The position numbers were made by a program, and so were the translations under genes. From a virus, in the IMG/VR virus record IMGVR_UViG_3300043548_000303, positions 1 to 22,285 of that record: a stretch of DNA of 22,285 nucleotides. One strand, given 5' to 3'. This document shows positions 1-5,877 of this stretch, in pieces. Below the pieces are notes generated by a model. It had not been told where the DNA came from, made no database searches, and saw nothing but the letters and a program-made list of their open reading frames with translations. The number at the start of each line of letters is the position of its first letter. Position 1 is the stretch's first letter.

Positions 1-588
1 CGCGTATGAGTCTAGTTTCTTTACAGAGCTCACGGCCTTAACTTGCGGAAGGAAGATGTCGTTGAGGTGCTTCTCAAAGAACTCCTGGCGCTCTGAGTCG
101 TCCCATACAACCTGACCCTTTACCTTGATCTGCTTCATCTCAGGCATATTACCGGGGTTGTCCTTGGTCCATCCCCACTTGATGTCCTCCTGTCCGTGAC
201 GGAGGTATAGCATTGTACGAGTCTTGCCGTCAATTTCCTTAGACCACGGTGTAAGAGTAATCTCCTTACCGGCGTCGATGTTAGGCATTGACAAAAAGAA
301 ACCTGAAGAGTAGCGTGATGACCACGGCATTTGAATTTGGTACTCCTCGCCGTTGTCACTCAACACAACGCAGAGCTGATCCCCATACCCTTGTTCAGAT
401 ACGCGCTTGAACACGTCTACGATGTAGCCAGATAGCGAAGCAAATCGCTGCTCATACCACACCTTGGTGCCGTCCTTGCTGTTACACTTAATTGAGCCAG
501 CTGTGCCTTCCGGAACTCGCTTGGCAATCTTACCATTAGAAATACTGAGGTAAGTACGGTTTGATGAACCACCTTGATTTAATCCCAT
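1..588 (-). CDS. Phage protein of unknown function, possible ssDNA-binding protein (3' end outside window)
   Basis: An open frame runs from an ATG at 588 to the left edge with no stop, giving 196 visible residues, so the C-terminus is missing. The start reads MGLNQGGSSNRTYLSISNGK. The body is rich in predicted beta strands, with aromatic and basic residues (VWYEQRFASLSGYIVDVFKR, later KGQVVWDD near residue 163). I see no catalytic motif, signal peptide or membrane segment. It lies directly downstream of the primase-helicase on the same strand but has its own strong promoter at 621-652, which suggests high or separately timed expression. A beta-rich, abundant protein beside a primase-helicase fits a phage ssDNA-binding (OB-fold) protein. 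That role is inferred from context, and the family is not firmly recognised. The coding frame itself is well supported by its length and promoter. Confidence 0.68.
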   Translation of the reverse strand, partial: MGLNQGGSSNRTYLSISNGKIAKRVPEGTAGSIKCNSKDGTKVWYEQRFASLSGYIVDVFKRVSEQGYGDQLCVVLSDNGEEYQIQMPWSSRYSSGFFLSMPNIDAGKEITLTPWSKEIDGKTRTMLYLRHGQEDIKWGWTKDNPGNMPEMKQIKVKGQVVWDDSERQEFFEKHLNDIFLPQVKAVSSVKKLDSYA

Positions 589-620
589 AGATTTTTTGAT
601 TAATTAATTGGTTATATTCG

Positions 621-652
621 CAAATGTAGCATATATGTTTCTTTTATGCAAA
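621..652 (-). promoter_or_regulatory. Bacteroidota-type promoter for the leftmost gene
   Basis: On the minus strand, TTTG (652-649) is followed after exactly 20 nt by TACATTTG (628-621). This matches the Bacteroides/Flavobacterium consensus TTTG-N19-21-TAnnTTTG. Transcription would start near 617, about 29 nt before the ATG at 588. The -33 box sits at the end of a nine-base T run (minus strand) just after the primase-helicase stop codon. Confidence 0.75.
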
Positions 653-666
653 AAAAAATCGTTAAA

Positions 667-2613
667 TTACTCCCACGCCTCCTTGTAACCGTTCGGGTGT
701 CCTGCGTCTTCTTCCCATTCCTTTACTTCTTTTGAGTCAGTCCAATTCCTATTCGGTTTTATCGCGGTTGGTTGTTTGATTTCAGACTGTACATATTTAC
801 CCTCGATCGCCAAACGAAGGTAATCGACGCCCTCGAACGTAAACCTGCGAGTAGACCTTACAAGTTCAAAATCAAAGAATCCCTTGATTCCAACAATCTT
901 CTGTCTGCGGATCTTCTTGGAGTGAAACTCACACAAAGGACTTTCCGGGGCTGTCTGAGCAAGTGGGCGGTGGTAAATAATTATGTTGTCCGCCTTGTTA
1001 TTCCACATCGCACCATCAGCTAAGTCAAACACTTCTGGACACGGGTAGTTGCCGTCGTCAGCCTTACGCATCTTGTGTGGGTGGACTACGATGTCAAAGT
1101 AAACGTTGTTCTTTCGAGCAAAGCGGGTGCAGTCGGACAGAAACGTCTCAAGGTACTTGTCGCTACGTCCACCGCCCTTTGTGTAGTCGTTTGCCATTTG
1201 GTTGAACGGGTCGATAATCACACGGTCCACACCGTGCTTAATAATCATGCTTAGGAAGACCTCCTTCACGTAGTCGGGTGTTGGGCTTACGTTCTTGGGG
1301 TACACCATGAAGATGTGTTCGCCAATCATCTTGTACACCTTCATGTACGCATCGTACCCAGGCCTGTTGTAATTGTTTGGAGTACAGTCCTTGCCAAAGT
1401 AAATTTCTACAAGGTCGTGATAGAACTGTTCTGCCGGTAATTCCTCCGGGGTGAAGATGGCCACCTTCTCCCCAAACTTGACCATGCGGAATATCATCTC
1501 CCATTTCATAAACGATGACTTACCGTAGTTTCCTATTCCGGAAACAATTGTTAATTCGCCCTTGACTCTTTTGAAGTGCTTGTCGAGTAATGGAACCCCA
1601 AGAGGCATTGCTGCCTGATATCCCTTGTGGTAAATTTCAGAAGCCTGTTCCATTACCTCCTCAGCGTATATCACGTCGTCCTTGCTTATCTCTTCCAGGT
1701 CTTGCTCGGTGAGTTCAATCTTTACCTCCAAGTGGTTAGTTTTTGTAACCAGTTGGTCCTTGGTAAACTCAGCGGTGTTCCACTGATTCATGTTAGCCCT
1801 GTACGCACTGCGGATAGCCTGGCGGCATTCCTTCTGACTAAAACTAGAGTCGGGAGTGACGTGCATCATCATCAAGTTGTAGCAGGTCTCTTCCATCATA
1901 CCAAATCGGCAGCAGCTTGCAGCCAACTTAAACACAAAGTGATTCCTTTCACCCTCGCGGAACGCATCACCTTTAGATGTCATCCATGTCAAAAGGTTTT
2001 GGAATATCTTGTCGTCATCGTTAATCGTCTCGGTAGTTGTCTGTTGAGGCAACCTTCTGTCTGACTTTTTTACGGGTAACCACTTGTAAGTTTCGGCGCT
2101 CGGATTGTAGTATAAATCAGGATCATACGACTCAAAGCACAGACGAGAAACATTGCGTCCAGTCTTGTCAATGTCCGGCATATCATTCATTAAGGCATCA
2201 AAATGCTCTTTATGCATGGTTTTCCATTCAATTTGGACGAGCGCTTTTAAGCCCTTTCCTGACGGTGAAACCCACACTGCGGTAATGTACCTTACCGAAC
2301 ACAATTCGCTTCGTTTTTGGGATATATCCGCCACGTTGTCGAAGTCCAAAACTATGTATCCGGAGTGTTCAAGCAGTTCAGAGTCCTTTCTTTTAGAAAA
2401 AGTGCCACTAAAACAGACGGCAGGGAGTTTCTTTTTTAACTCGTCCGCCTCTTTCTTGGTCTTGGCTTCCCTCGCCTTCTCAACAAGTGCCTTTGATTTT
2501 CCAGTCCTAATTCGTTCAAGTGCGCCCAGCACACTAATTTGGAATCCTTGCAGGTCGTTGAAGTCTTTGTAGATAGATACCTTACCATTTATTCCTTGGG
2601 TCATTTGGATCAT
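667..2613 (-). CDS. Fused primase-helicase: VirE_N/BT4734-type primase domain plus RecA-family (DnaB-like) helicase
   Basis: 648 aa, predicted to prime and unwind DNA at the phage replication fork. The N-terminal part (about residues 15-185) has the features of the VirE_N/BT4734-like domain of Bacteroidota mobile elements: GYIVLDFDNV with D90 and D92, then SPSGKGLKALV at 116-126, then a RLCFESYDPDLYYN segment. A helical middle region (about 200-280) resembles a primase C-terminal domain. The C-terminal half is a RecA-type ATPase with Walker A GIGNYGKS (G359-S366) and Walker B RVIIDPF (D468). Met4 (ATG at 2604) is an alternative start. The first 32 nt overlap the end of the upstream winged-helix gene, so the two are co-transcribed and probably translationally coupled. 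Motifs are read directly; the primase activity is inferred from the family. Confidence 0.85.
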   Translation of the reverse strand: MIQMTQGINGKVSIYKDFNDLQGFQISVLGALERIRTGKSKALVEKAREAKTKKEADELKKKLPAVCFSGTFSKRKDSELLEHSGYIVLDFDNVADISQKRSELCSVRYITAVWVSPSGKGLKALVQIEWKTMHKEHFDALMNDMPDIDKTGRNVSRLCFESYDPDLYYNPSAETYKWLPVKKSDRRLPQQTTTETINDDDKIFQNLLTWMTSKGDAFREGERNHFVFKLAASCCRFGMMEETCYNLMMMHVTPDSSFSQKECRQAIRSAYRANMNQWNTAEFTKDQLVTKTNHLEVKIELTEQDLEEISKDDVIYAEEVMEQASEIYHKGYQAAMPLGVPLLDKHFKRVKGELTIVSGIGNYGKSSFMKWEMIFRMVKFGEKVAIFTPEELPAEQFYHDLVEIYFGKDCTPNNYNRPGYDAYMKVYKMIGEHIFMVYPKNVSPTPDYVKEVFLSMIIKHGVDRVIIDPFNQMANDYTKGGGRSDKYLETFLSDCTRFARKNNVYFDIVVHPHKMRKADDGNYPCPEVFDLADGAMWNNKADNIIIYHRPLAQTAPESPLCEFHSKKIRRQKIVGIKGFFDFELVRSTRRFTFEGVDYLRLAIEGKYVQSEIKQPTAIKPNRNWTDSKEVKEWEEDAGHPNGYKEAWE

Positions 2614-3271
2614 AGCTATAGTTTGTTTGTTTTACATTCGTTGTTGTCATTTCGTCTTCCCACCTTCTGTCGCGAAGATATCGCACCGGATCCTTCCAAT
2701 ATTTTTTCTCGCGCCCATTCTTATGGTTTCCCACGCCTTCTACTGCAAGTATGCGGTCCTCAGCAGATAGTCTGTTCCATACAGCAAGGGTTTGTTTCTT
2801 GTCCACCTTCTTGTCGTATGCAAGCCAAAAGTCCTCAAATGCGTATTTGTATTTTATTGTTTCTTTGTTGGTATTTGTTTCTTTATATATATCGATGCCA
2901 CCCGACTGTTGGCTATCACCGACAACGGGAAAACCAGATGTCGGTAAATCCGCTTCTCGGTCAAGTTGTGGTTCATCGTACACAATATGGTTCCAACCCA
3001 ACATCCTACCTGTAGCAGTATCCATGTGACGGCAACTAAGCACATACCCCTTCTCTTGCAGGGACTTAAACACACGGTCAATTGCGTGTTTCCCATCGGG
3101 AAGCTGATCATACATGTTCTTTTTGTAAAGTACCCAATTGTCCGGAAGTGAAAGAAGGAAGCACATCATTCCCTTTTCCTCCATTGTAAGCTGGTTGGAT
3201 TGTGAGATTTCGTTTGGGATAATTGCGAAGTCATGCTTGCGTTTCCCTTTAACTATTTGTCCTGTGTTCAT
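2582..3271 (-). CDS. Winged-helix replication initiator / helicase-loader-like protein
   Basis: 229 aa. Residues about 15-85 (FAIIPNEISQSNQLTMEEKG, then LPDNWVLYKKNM and AIDRVFKSLQEKGYVLS) look like the winged-helix domain found at the N-terminus of phage and plasmid replication proteins. A low-complexity linker (about 110-140, including ETNTNKETIKYKYAFEDFW) follows. The C-terminal motif has aromatic and basic residues (WNRLSAEDR, then KKYWKDPVRYLRDRRWEDE), as in replication-organizer or DnaD-like proteins of Bacteroidota phages. It lies immediately upstream of the primase-helicase and overlaps it by 32 nt, which fits loading that helicase at the origin. Expression is probably controlled by the structured leader and terminator at 3272-3386, because the ATG comes straight after the terminator's T run. 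The exact family was not confirmed. Confidence 0.72.
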   Translation of the reverse strand: MNTGQIVKGKRKHDFAIIPNEISQSNQLTMEEKGMMCFLLSLPDNWVLYKKNMYDQLPDGKHAIDRVFKSLQEKGYVLSCRHMDTATGRMLGWNHIVYDEPQLDREADLPTSGFPVVGDSQQSGGIDIYKETNTNKETIKYKYAFEDFWLAYDKKVDKKQTLAVWNRLSAEDRILAVEGVGNHKNGREKKYWKDPVRYLRDRRWEDEMTTTNVKQTNYSYDPNDPRNKW

Positions 3272-3386
3272 AGAATAAAAAAAACCCGTAAGAGCAACTT
3301 TACGGGTTTTTGAGTTGGTTATGATTTGTAACCACCTTCCAACCCCCGGTTGTTGTTGCTCTTAACAAACGGGGGGCGGAATATTT
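3272..3386 (-). promoter_or_regulatory. Structured 5' leader / attenuator candidate of the replication operon
   Basis: This is about 115 nt between the predicted start site (about 3386) and the ATG at 3271. It holds three inverted repeats. The first pairs 3364-3375 with 3343-3354 (11 of 12 pairs) around a 9-nt loop at 3355-3363. A middle hairpin pairs 3329-3333 with 3317-3321. The last is an intrinsic terminator at 3280-3311. The loop of the first hairpin (minus strand AAGAGCAAC) is exactly complementary to GTTGCTCTT at 3298-3290, which spans the terminator loop and part of its stem; with one flanking pair the match is 10 bp. The arrangement suits an antiterminator or kissing-loop switch. The repeats are seen directly; the switching is inferred. 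Confidence 0.6.
3280..3311 (-). terminator. Intrinsic terminator ahead of the replication-initiator gene
   Basis: A 12-bp perfect stem (3280-3291 with 3300-3311, core CCCGTAA/TTACGGG) encloses an 8-nt loop. On the minus strand it is followed by an eight-base T run and then ATTCT before the ATG. On the plus strand the T run is shorter (five T), so it may act in both directions, more strongly leftward. Because it lies between the promoter at 3390-3420 and the gene it would drive, it is best read as an attenuator. Confidence 0.72.
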
Positions 3387-3389
3387 TAG

Positions 3390-3420
3390 CAAACATAAAA
3401 CAACCACGCGAGGTTGTCAA
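3390..3420 (-). promoter_or_regulatory. Bacteroidota-type promoter for the replication operon
   Basis: On the minus strand, TTG (3420-3418, within TTGACAA) is followed after 20 nt by TATGTTTG (3397-3390). The predicted start site is about 3386. The -33 box overlaps the TGA stop of the small upstream zinc-finger-like gene, so the promoter begins exactly where that gene ends. A near-perfect palindrome fills most of the spacer. Confidence 0.65.
3400..3417. promoter_or_regulatory. Palindromic operator candidate inside the replication promoter spacer
   Basis: ACAACCACGCGAGGTTGT is an 18-bp dyad with a CGCG centre and a single A/A mismatch per half. It lies wholly between the -33 and -7 boxes of the promoter at 3390-3420. 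A dimeric repressor bound here would block RNA polymerase. No repressor gene is recognised in this window. The alternative is a short RNA hairpin from read-through of the upstream gene. Confidence 0.5.
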
Positions 3421-3563
3421 GGATTTTCTTCATTATTTTTTATATGCCAGGTTTCACAGTCCCAGCACATATAAACCTGCTGATCATAGTCACAATGTTC
3501 CTGAGCCTCCTTACGAGTCTTGTAACACCTTTTGCCACAGCCATATATGGAGTTTTTCATCAT
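3417..3563 (-). CDS. Small cysteine-rich zinc-finger-like protein
   Basis: 48 aa from the ATG at 3563. Cysteines at 9, 13, 24, 33 and 36 plus His23 and His40 form a small zinc-ribbon-like pattern (GCGKRC, then YMCWDCETWHI), with a basic stretch YKTRKEAQEH between. The frame is open back to an ATG at 3608, which would add 15 hydrophobic residues (MFICSIILVLLSLGF). I chose the internal start because the added segment looks like translated leader and does not suit a soluble zinc ribbon. The upstream ATG does lie only 4 nt after a good promoter -7 box, so a leaderless longer form (3417-3608) remains possible. Similar tiny proteins are common in Bacteroidota phages, mostly without known function. 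The stop codon overlaps the next promoter. Confidence 0.6.
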   Translation of the reverse strand: MMKNSIYGCGKRCYKTRKEAQEHCDYDQQVYMCWDCETWHIKNNEENP

Positions 3564-3612
3564 GAAACCAAGAGATAGTAGGACCAATATAATTGAGCAG
3601 ATAAACATAGCG

Positions 3613-3642
3613 CAAATTTACGCAAAATAGTATTGTTTACAA
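3613..3642 (-). promoter_or_regulatory. Bacteroidota-type promoter, leftward member of the divergent pair
   Basis: On the minus strand, TTG (3642-3640), 19 nt, then TAAATTTG (3620-3613). The expected start site is about 3609, one base from the ATG at 3608 and about 45 nt upstream of the internal ATG at 3563. It drives the zinc-finger-like gene and possibly the whole replication arm. Confidence 0.65.
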
Positions 3643-3650
3643 GCAAGAAC

Positions 3651-3680
3651 TTGACACTGTGTGATTTGTTTGTATATTTG
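3651..3680 (+). promoter_or_regulatory. Bacteroidota-type promoter, rightward member of the divergent pair
   Basis: TTG (3651-3653, in TTGACA), 19 nt, then TATATTTG (3673-3680). It matches TTG-N17-21-TAnnTTTG. The expected start site is about 3684, immediately before the ATG at 3685, so the first gene of the rightward operon would be almost leaderless. It probably drives the small genes and the terminase up to 8336. Confidence 0.7.
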
Positions 3681-3684
3681 CAAC

Positions 3685-3900
3685 ATGAGTAACTTATTTC
3701 CACCCGATCACCGGGTATTTATTCAGATAGAAAACCATACAAAACAGCAAATCGATGCGGTAATAACCAAGGTTGGTAATTTTTGTGATTTTGAGGTTGG
3801 GCAGCGGGTTTGCATTGTAGGAAAGGTAGACAAGGTTGAACTGCAAGATGTTACGGAGTACTCTGTACACGAGCGACATATAGTTTTGGTATATGAATAA
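3685..3900 (+). CDS. Small GroES/Cpn10-like protein (minimal barrel)
   Basis: 71 aa. The frame opens upstream at a GTG (3661), but that codon lies inside the promoter, so the ATG at 3685 is the start. The order of segments follows a GroES barrel: an N-terminal strand HRVFIQIE (9-16), a DAVITKVG segment (24-31), a VGQRV turn (38-42, compare VGDRV of GroES), GK at 46-47, and a final strand block EYSVHERHIVLVYE (58-71, compare the EYLxxxExDILAxxE ending of GroES). The protein is shorter than the usual 95 or so residues, and the mobile-loop region that contacts GroEL appears reduced. It is the first gene of the rightward operon and overlaps the next by 8 nt. The fold is inferred from motif order. 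Co-chaperonin function is uncertain because of the missing loop. Confidence 0.62.
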   Translation: MSNLFPPDHRVFIQIENHTKQQIDAVITKVGNFCDFEVGQRVCIVGKVDKVELQDVTEYSVHERHIVLVYE

Positions 3901-4195
3901 CATTAAGAATTGGGACAGGGCAATACTACTCCTCAACACTATGATTGATGAGAAGATTGAGATATACGAGGTGATGAGAATATTCACCCCAATGGCCACG
4001 AAGTCTCGTAGGAGGTTGTTGTACTGTGACCCTAACATAACTTCACAAGACCTTGACGAAGTAGAAAAGGCGATAAGACGCTATAAGGAGACGATGACTG
4101 AGATTTCACAGACAAAGGTCGAGACAAGGATTAAGAGGTCTTCGTTCTTCAAAACACTGCAAGAGCATTATGATAAGAACAAAAACAAAAAATAA
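3893..4195 (+). CDS. Hypothetical small helical protein
   Basis: 100 aa, not recognised. It is strongly charged and predicted to be almost entirely helical. A hydrophobic first helix (WDRAILLLNTMIDEKIEIYE) leads to a basic patch KSRRRLLY (about 42-49), a second long helix (DLDEVEKAIRRYKETMTEIS) and a very basic C-terminus ending KNKNKK. There is no membrane segment or signal peptide. It overlaps the preceding gene by 8 nt and the following gene by 26 nt, so it belongs to a tightly packed operon. Arginine is mostly AGG/AGA, as in its neighbours. The basic tail would suit nucleic-acid binding, but no function is supported. Confidence 0.65.
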   Translation: MNNIKNWDRAILLLNTMIDEKIEIYEVMRIFTPMATKSRRRLLYCDPNITSQDLDEVEKAIRRYKETMTEISQTKVETRIKRSSFFKTLQEHYDKNKNKK

Positions 4196-4427
4196 CTACC
4201 TCAAAATCATAGAGGTATACGAGTACTACATTAGGAGAGAGCAGGTGGATCCCGTAAAAGTTGAGGGCTTGATGTCTGACTGGGATGCCGTTATGGTGTT
4301 TGGTAGCTACTCTTCATTGAGGAGGTGCGTAAACAAGTTAAAGAAAAAAATTCCAATTGGAAAGAAGAACTTTGACAAGCAAAAGAAGGTGCTTGAGATT
4401 TACGAACAAAAAATAGCAAACAAATGA
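4170..4427 (+). CDS. Hypothetical small basic protein
   Basis: 85 aa, not recognised. It is basic and predicted helical, with aromatic residues near the start (YLKIIEVYEYYIRREQ), a central WDAVMVFGSYSSLRRC segment, and a lysine-rich second half (KLKKKIPIGKKNFDKQ). It starts 26 nt inside the previous gene in another frame and ends in an ATGA overlap with the next gene, so the frame is anchored at both sides by operon packing. No catalytic or metal-binding motif is visible. Its layout (helix, turn, basic helix) loosely recalls the previous protein, but I cannot show that they are related. Confidence 0.6.
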   Translation: MIRTKTKNNYLKIIEVYEYYIRREQVDPVKVEGLMSDWDAVMVFGSYSSLRRCVNKLKKKIPIGKKNFDKQKKVLEIYEQKIANK

Positions 4428-5227
4428 ATTTAAACGGGATAGATCTGGACAAGATCCGTTTAATAAACGGAGAGTGTATAATTCAGCTTCATGCGCTTAC
4501 TGAAGACGAGATAGACTTTAATGGAGGTAAACTCAAGATAGTCAACAAGGTAAAGACTTATGTATCAGACGTAGACCATAACTATATGTTTGACCTTGTC
4601 GATGGTATAAGAAAGTCAAGGTATAAGGACAAGAAGTTGATAGCTGAATACAATAGGATTCATGCTGAGTCACAACAAGAGGCTGACCCGGACAAGGAAA
4701 ACATTCAAGACAAACAGGCTGTAAGGAGAGGGAAAATAATTAAAATTTCTGAGGCTGACCTTGGCGAACAGGGATGGGACTATCAGTGTGAGTTTGATGC
4801 CGTTGAAGGTGACGAAGTTTGGTTTGACGCTACTTTTACCCGAGAGATGATAACCGAGGGAGAAGGTGGCTGTATAGTAGACGGAAAAATATACCTAACG
4901 ATTTCTAAGAAGTCGATATACGCGGCCAAGCGCGGTGATGAAATAGTTAGCTTGAATGGGTACATTATAGGAAAACTGCTTGGTAATGAAAGGAAGATAG
5001 GGTCAATCCACATGGTAGACAACGACCTTACTTTAGTTGAAGTTGTTGTTCCTCCAGCAAGAACACCGGTATATACAAGGCCAGATGTTTGGTCAAACAA
5101 TGAGGTCAAGAAGGGGGACATTGTATGTGTAAGGAGAGCCTACGCAACAAAGTTAGACCCTACACTTGCCAAGACAACAGAATACGTTAGATTCCAGTCA
5201 AGGGTGATCCTTGCGTACCAAAGATGA
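4424..5227 (+). CDS. Tandem GroES/Cpn10-like (double-barrel) protein, putative phage co-chaperonin
   Basis: 267 aa. Two successive segments each follow the GroES strand order. Segment 1 has GECIIQLHALTEDE (16-29), a loop with GGKLKIV (34-40), a charged insert (about 41-99), RRGKIIKIS (101-109), VEGDEVWF (127-134, compare VGDxVxF) and DGKIYLTISKKSIYAA (153-168, compare the EEYLIxxxxDILAxx ending). Segment 2 has SLNGYIIGKLL (176-186), LVEVVVP (204-210), VKKGDIVCV (228-236) and EYVRFQSRVILAYQR (253-267). Phages such as T4 (gp31) and RB49 encode GroES substitutes to fold their capsid proteins, and chloroplast Cpn20 is a known tandem Cpn10. The gene is joined to both neighbours by ATGA overlaps and lies two genes before the terminase. 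Fold and role are inferred from motif order, not confirmed. Confidence 0.68.
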   Translation: MNLNGIDLDKIRLINGECIIQLHALTEDEIDFNGGKLKIVNKVKTYVSDVDHNYMFDLVDGIRKSRYKDKKLIAEYNRIHAESQQEADPDKENIQDKQAVRRGKIIKISEADLGEQGWDYQCEFDAVEGDEVWFDATFTREMITEGEGGCIVDGKIYLTISKKSIYAAKRGDEIVSLNGYIIGKLLGNERKIGSIHMVDNDLTLVEVVVPPARTPVYTRPDVWSNNEVKKGDIVCVRRAYATKLDPTLAKTTEYVRFQSRVILAYQR

Positions 5228-5877
5228 TAAAACTAGACTTTAGTAAAATATCGTACAACATTGAAGGCATCCCGGATGACGAGGCGGTCGTATACCGTTT
5301 CTCGGACCTGGCCAGTCAAGCCCATATTCTCGACAGGTCTGACGACCTTCCTGAGGGGGTTAGCGCTGACAAGGTTGTGCGCTATCTCATATATATGTTC
5401 GCTCCAGGAACACCTGTAAAAGATGCCTATCCGGACATCAACCAGCGCAAACGATATACGCTGAACAAACTCAACATAATGGTTGATGACACGGATCCAG
5501 ACAACGGGTACGCCCAGCTCTGCATGATGAATGTGGACTGGGCGGTGGAGCGTTACATCGTATTCACCCGCCTACAATGCTCGGAGGACTATTCGATTAT
5601 GAGTACCGCAGACATCCGAATCGCAGCATTGCAAAGAGCGTTATTGACTCAGCCCGTGGACAGGTCAAATGACGATAAGAACTTTCAAGCAGGACTTGAG
5701 AGTTGGCGTCAAACCCTAGTAGATGCGCGGACTAGAATCATGAACGATGAGGTTAGCATAACTTTACAAAAAGCAATCACGTTCTCGGTTCGTTCAGAAA
5801 ACTTGGGTATACAGCCAGAACACTACTCCCGCATATGGCGTGAGAAGAAAGAAATATTCCCGGAGGTAATACCATGA
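5224..5877 (+). CDS. Hypothetical protein in the small-terminase position
   Basis: 217 aa, not recognised by sequence. It is soluble and mixed alpha/beta, with helices around VSADKVVRYLIYMFA (46-60) and TADIRIAALQRALL (128-141) and a charged C-terminal helix ending RIWREKKEIFPEV. It carries ATGA overlaps with both the preceding gene and the large terminase, so it is translated in step with the terminase. The gene before TerL often encodes the small, DNA-recognising terminase subunit, and the length is plausible for that, but I cannot point to a helix-turn-helix. Arginine codons switch abruptly here from AGR to mainly CGN, a pattern continuing into the first two thirds of the terminase, so the pair may have moved together. 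Confidence 0.7.
   Translation: MIKLDFSKISYNIEGIPDDEAVVYRFSDLASQAHILDRSDDLPEGVSADKVVRYLIYMFAPGTPVKDAYPDINQRKRYTLNKLNIMVDDTDPDNGYAQLCMMNVDWAVERYIVFTRLQCSEDYSIMSTADIRIAALQRALLTQPVDRSNDDKNFQAGLESWRQTLVDARTRIMNDEVSITLQKAITFSVRSENLGIQPEHYSRIWREKKEIFPEVIP

Noticed and set aside
135-359. Minus-strand open frame of 74 codons
   Set aside because: It lies inside the partial gene 1-588 in another frame, is rich in Arg/Thr/Cys with no start signal, and is a shadow of that gene.
650-659. Poly-A/poly-T run after the primase-helicase as a terminator
   Set aside because: No stem-loop precedes it on the minus strand. The run overlaps the -33 box of the next promoter and is better explained as part of that AT-rich promoter.
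1627-2064. Plus-strand open frame of 145 codons
   Set aside because: It is antisense to the primase-helicase, whose Walker and VirE_N motifs establish the other strand as coding.
3661-3684. GTG start extending the 71-aa gene by 8 residues
   Set aside because: The GTG and following codons lie within the promoter spacer and -7 box, so they would be upstream of the transcript start.
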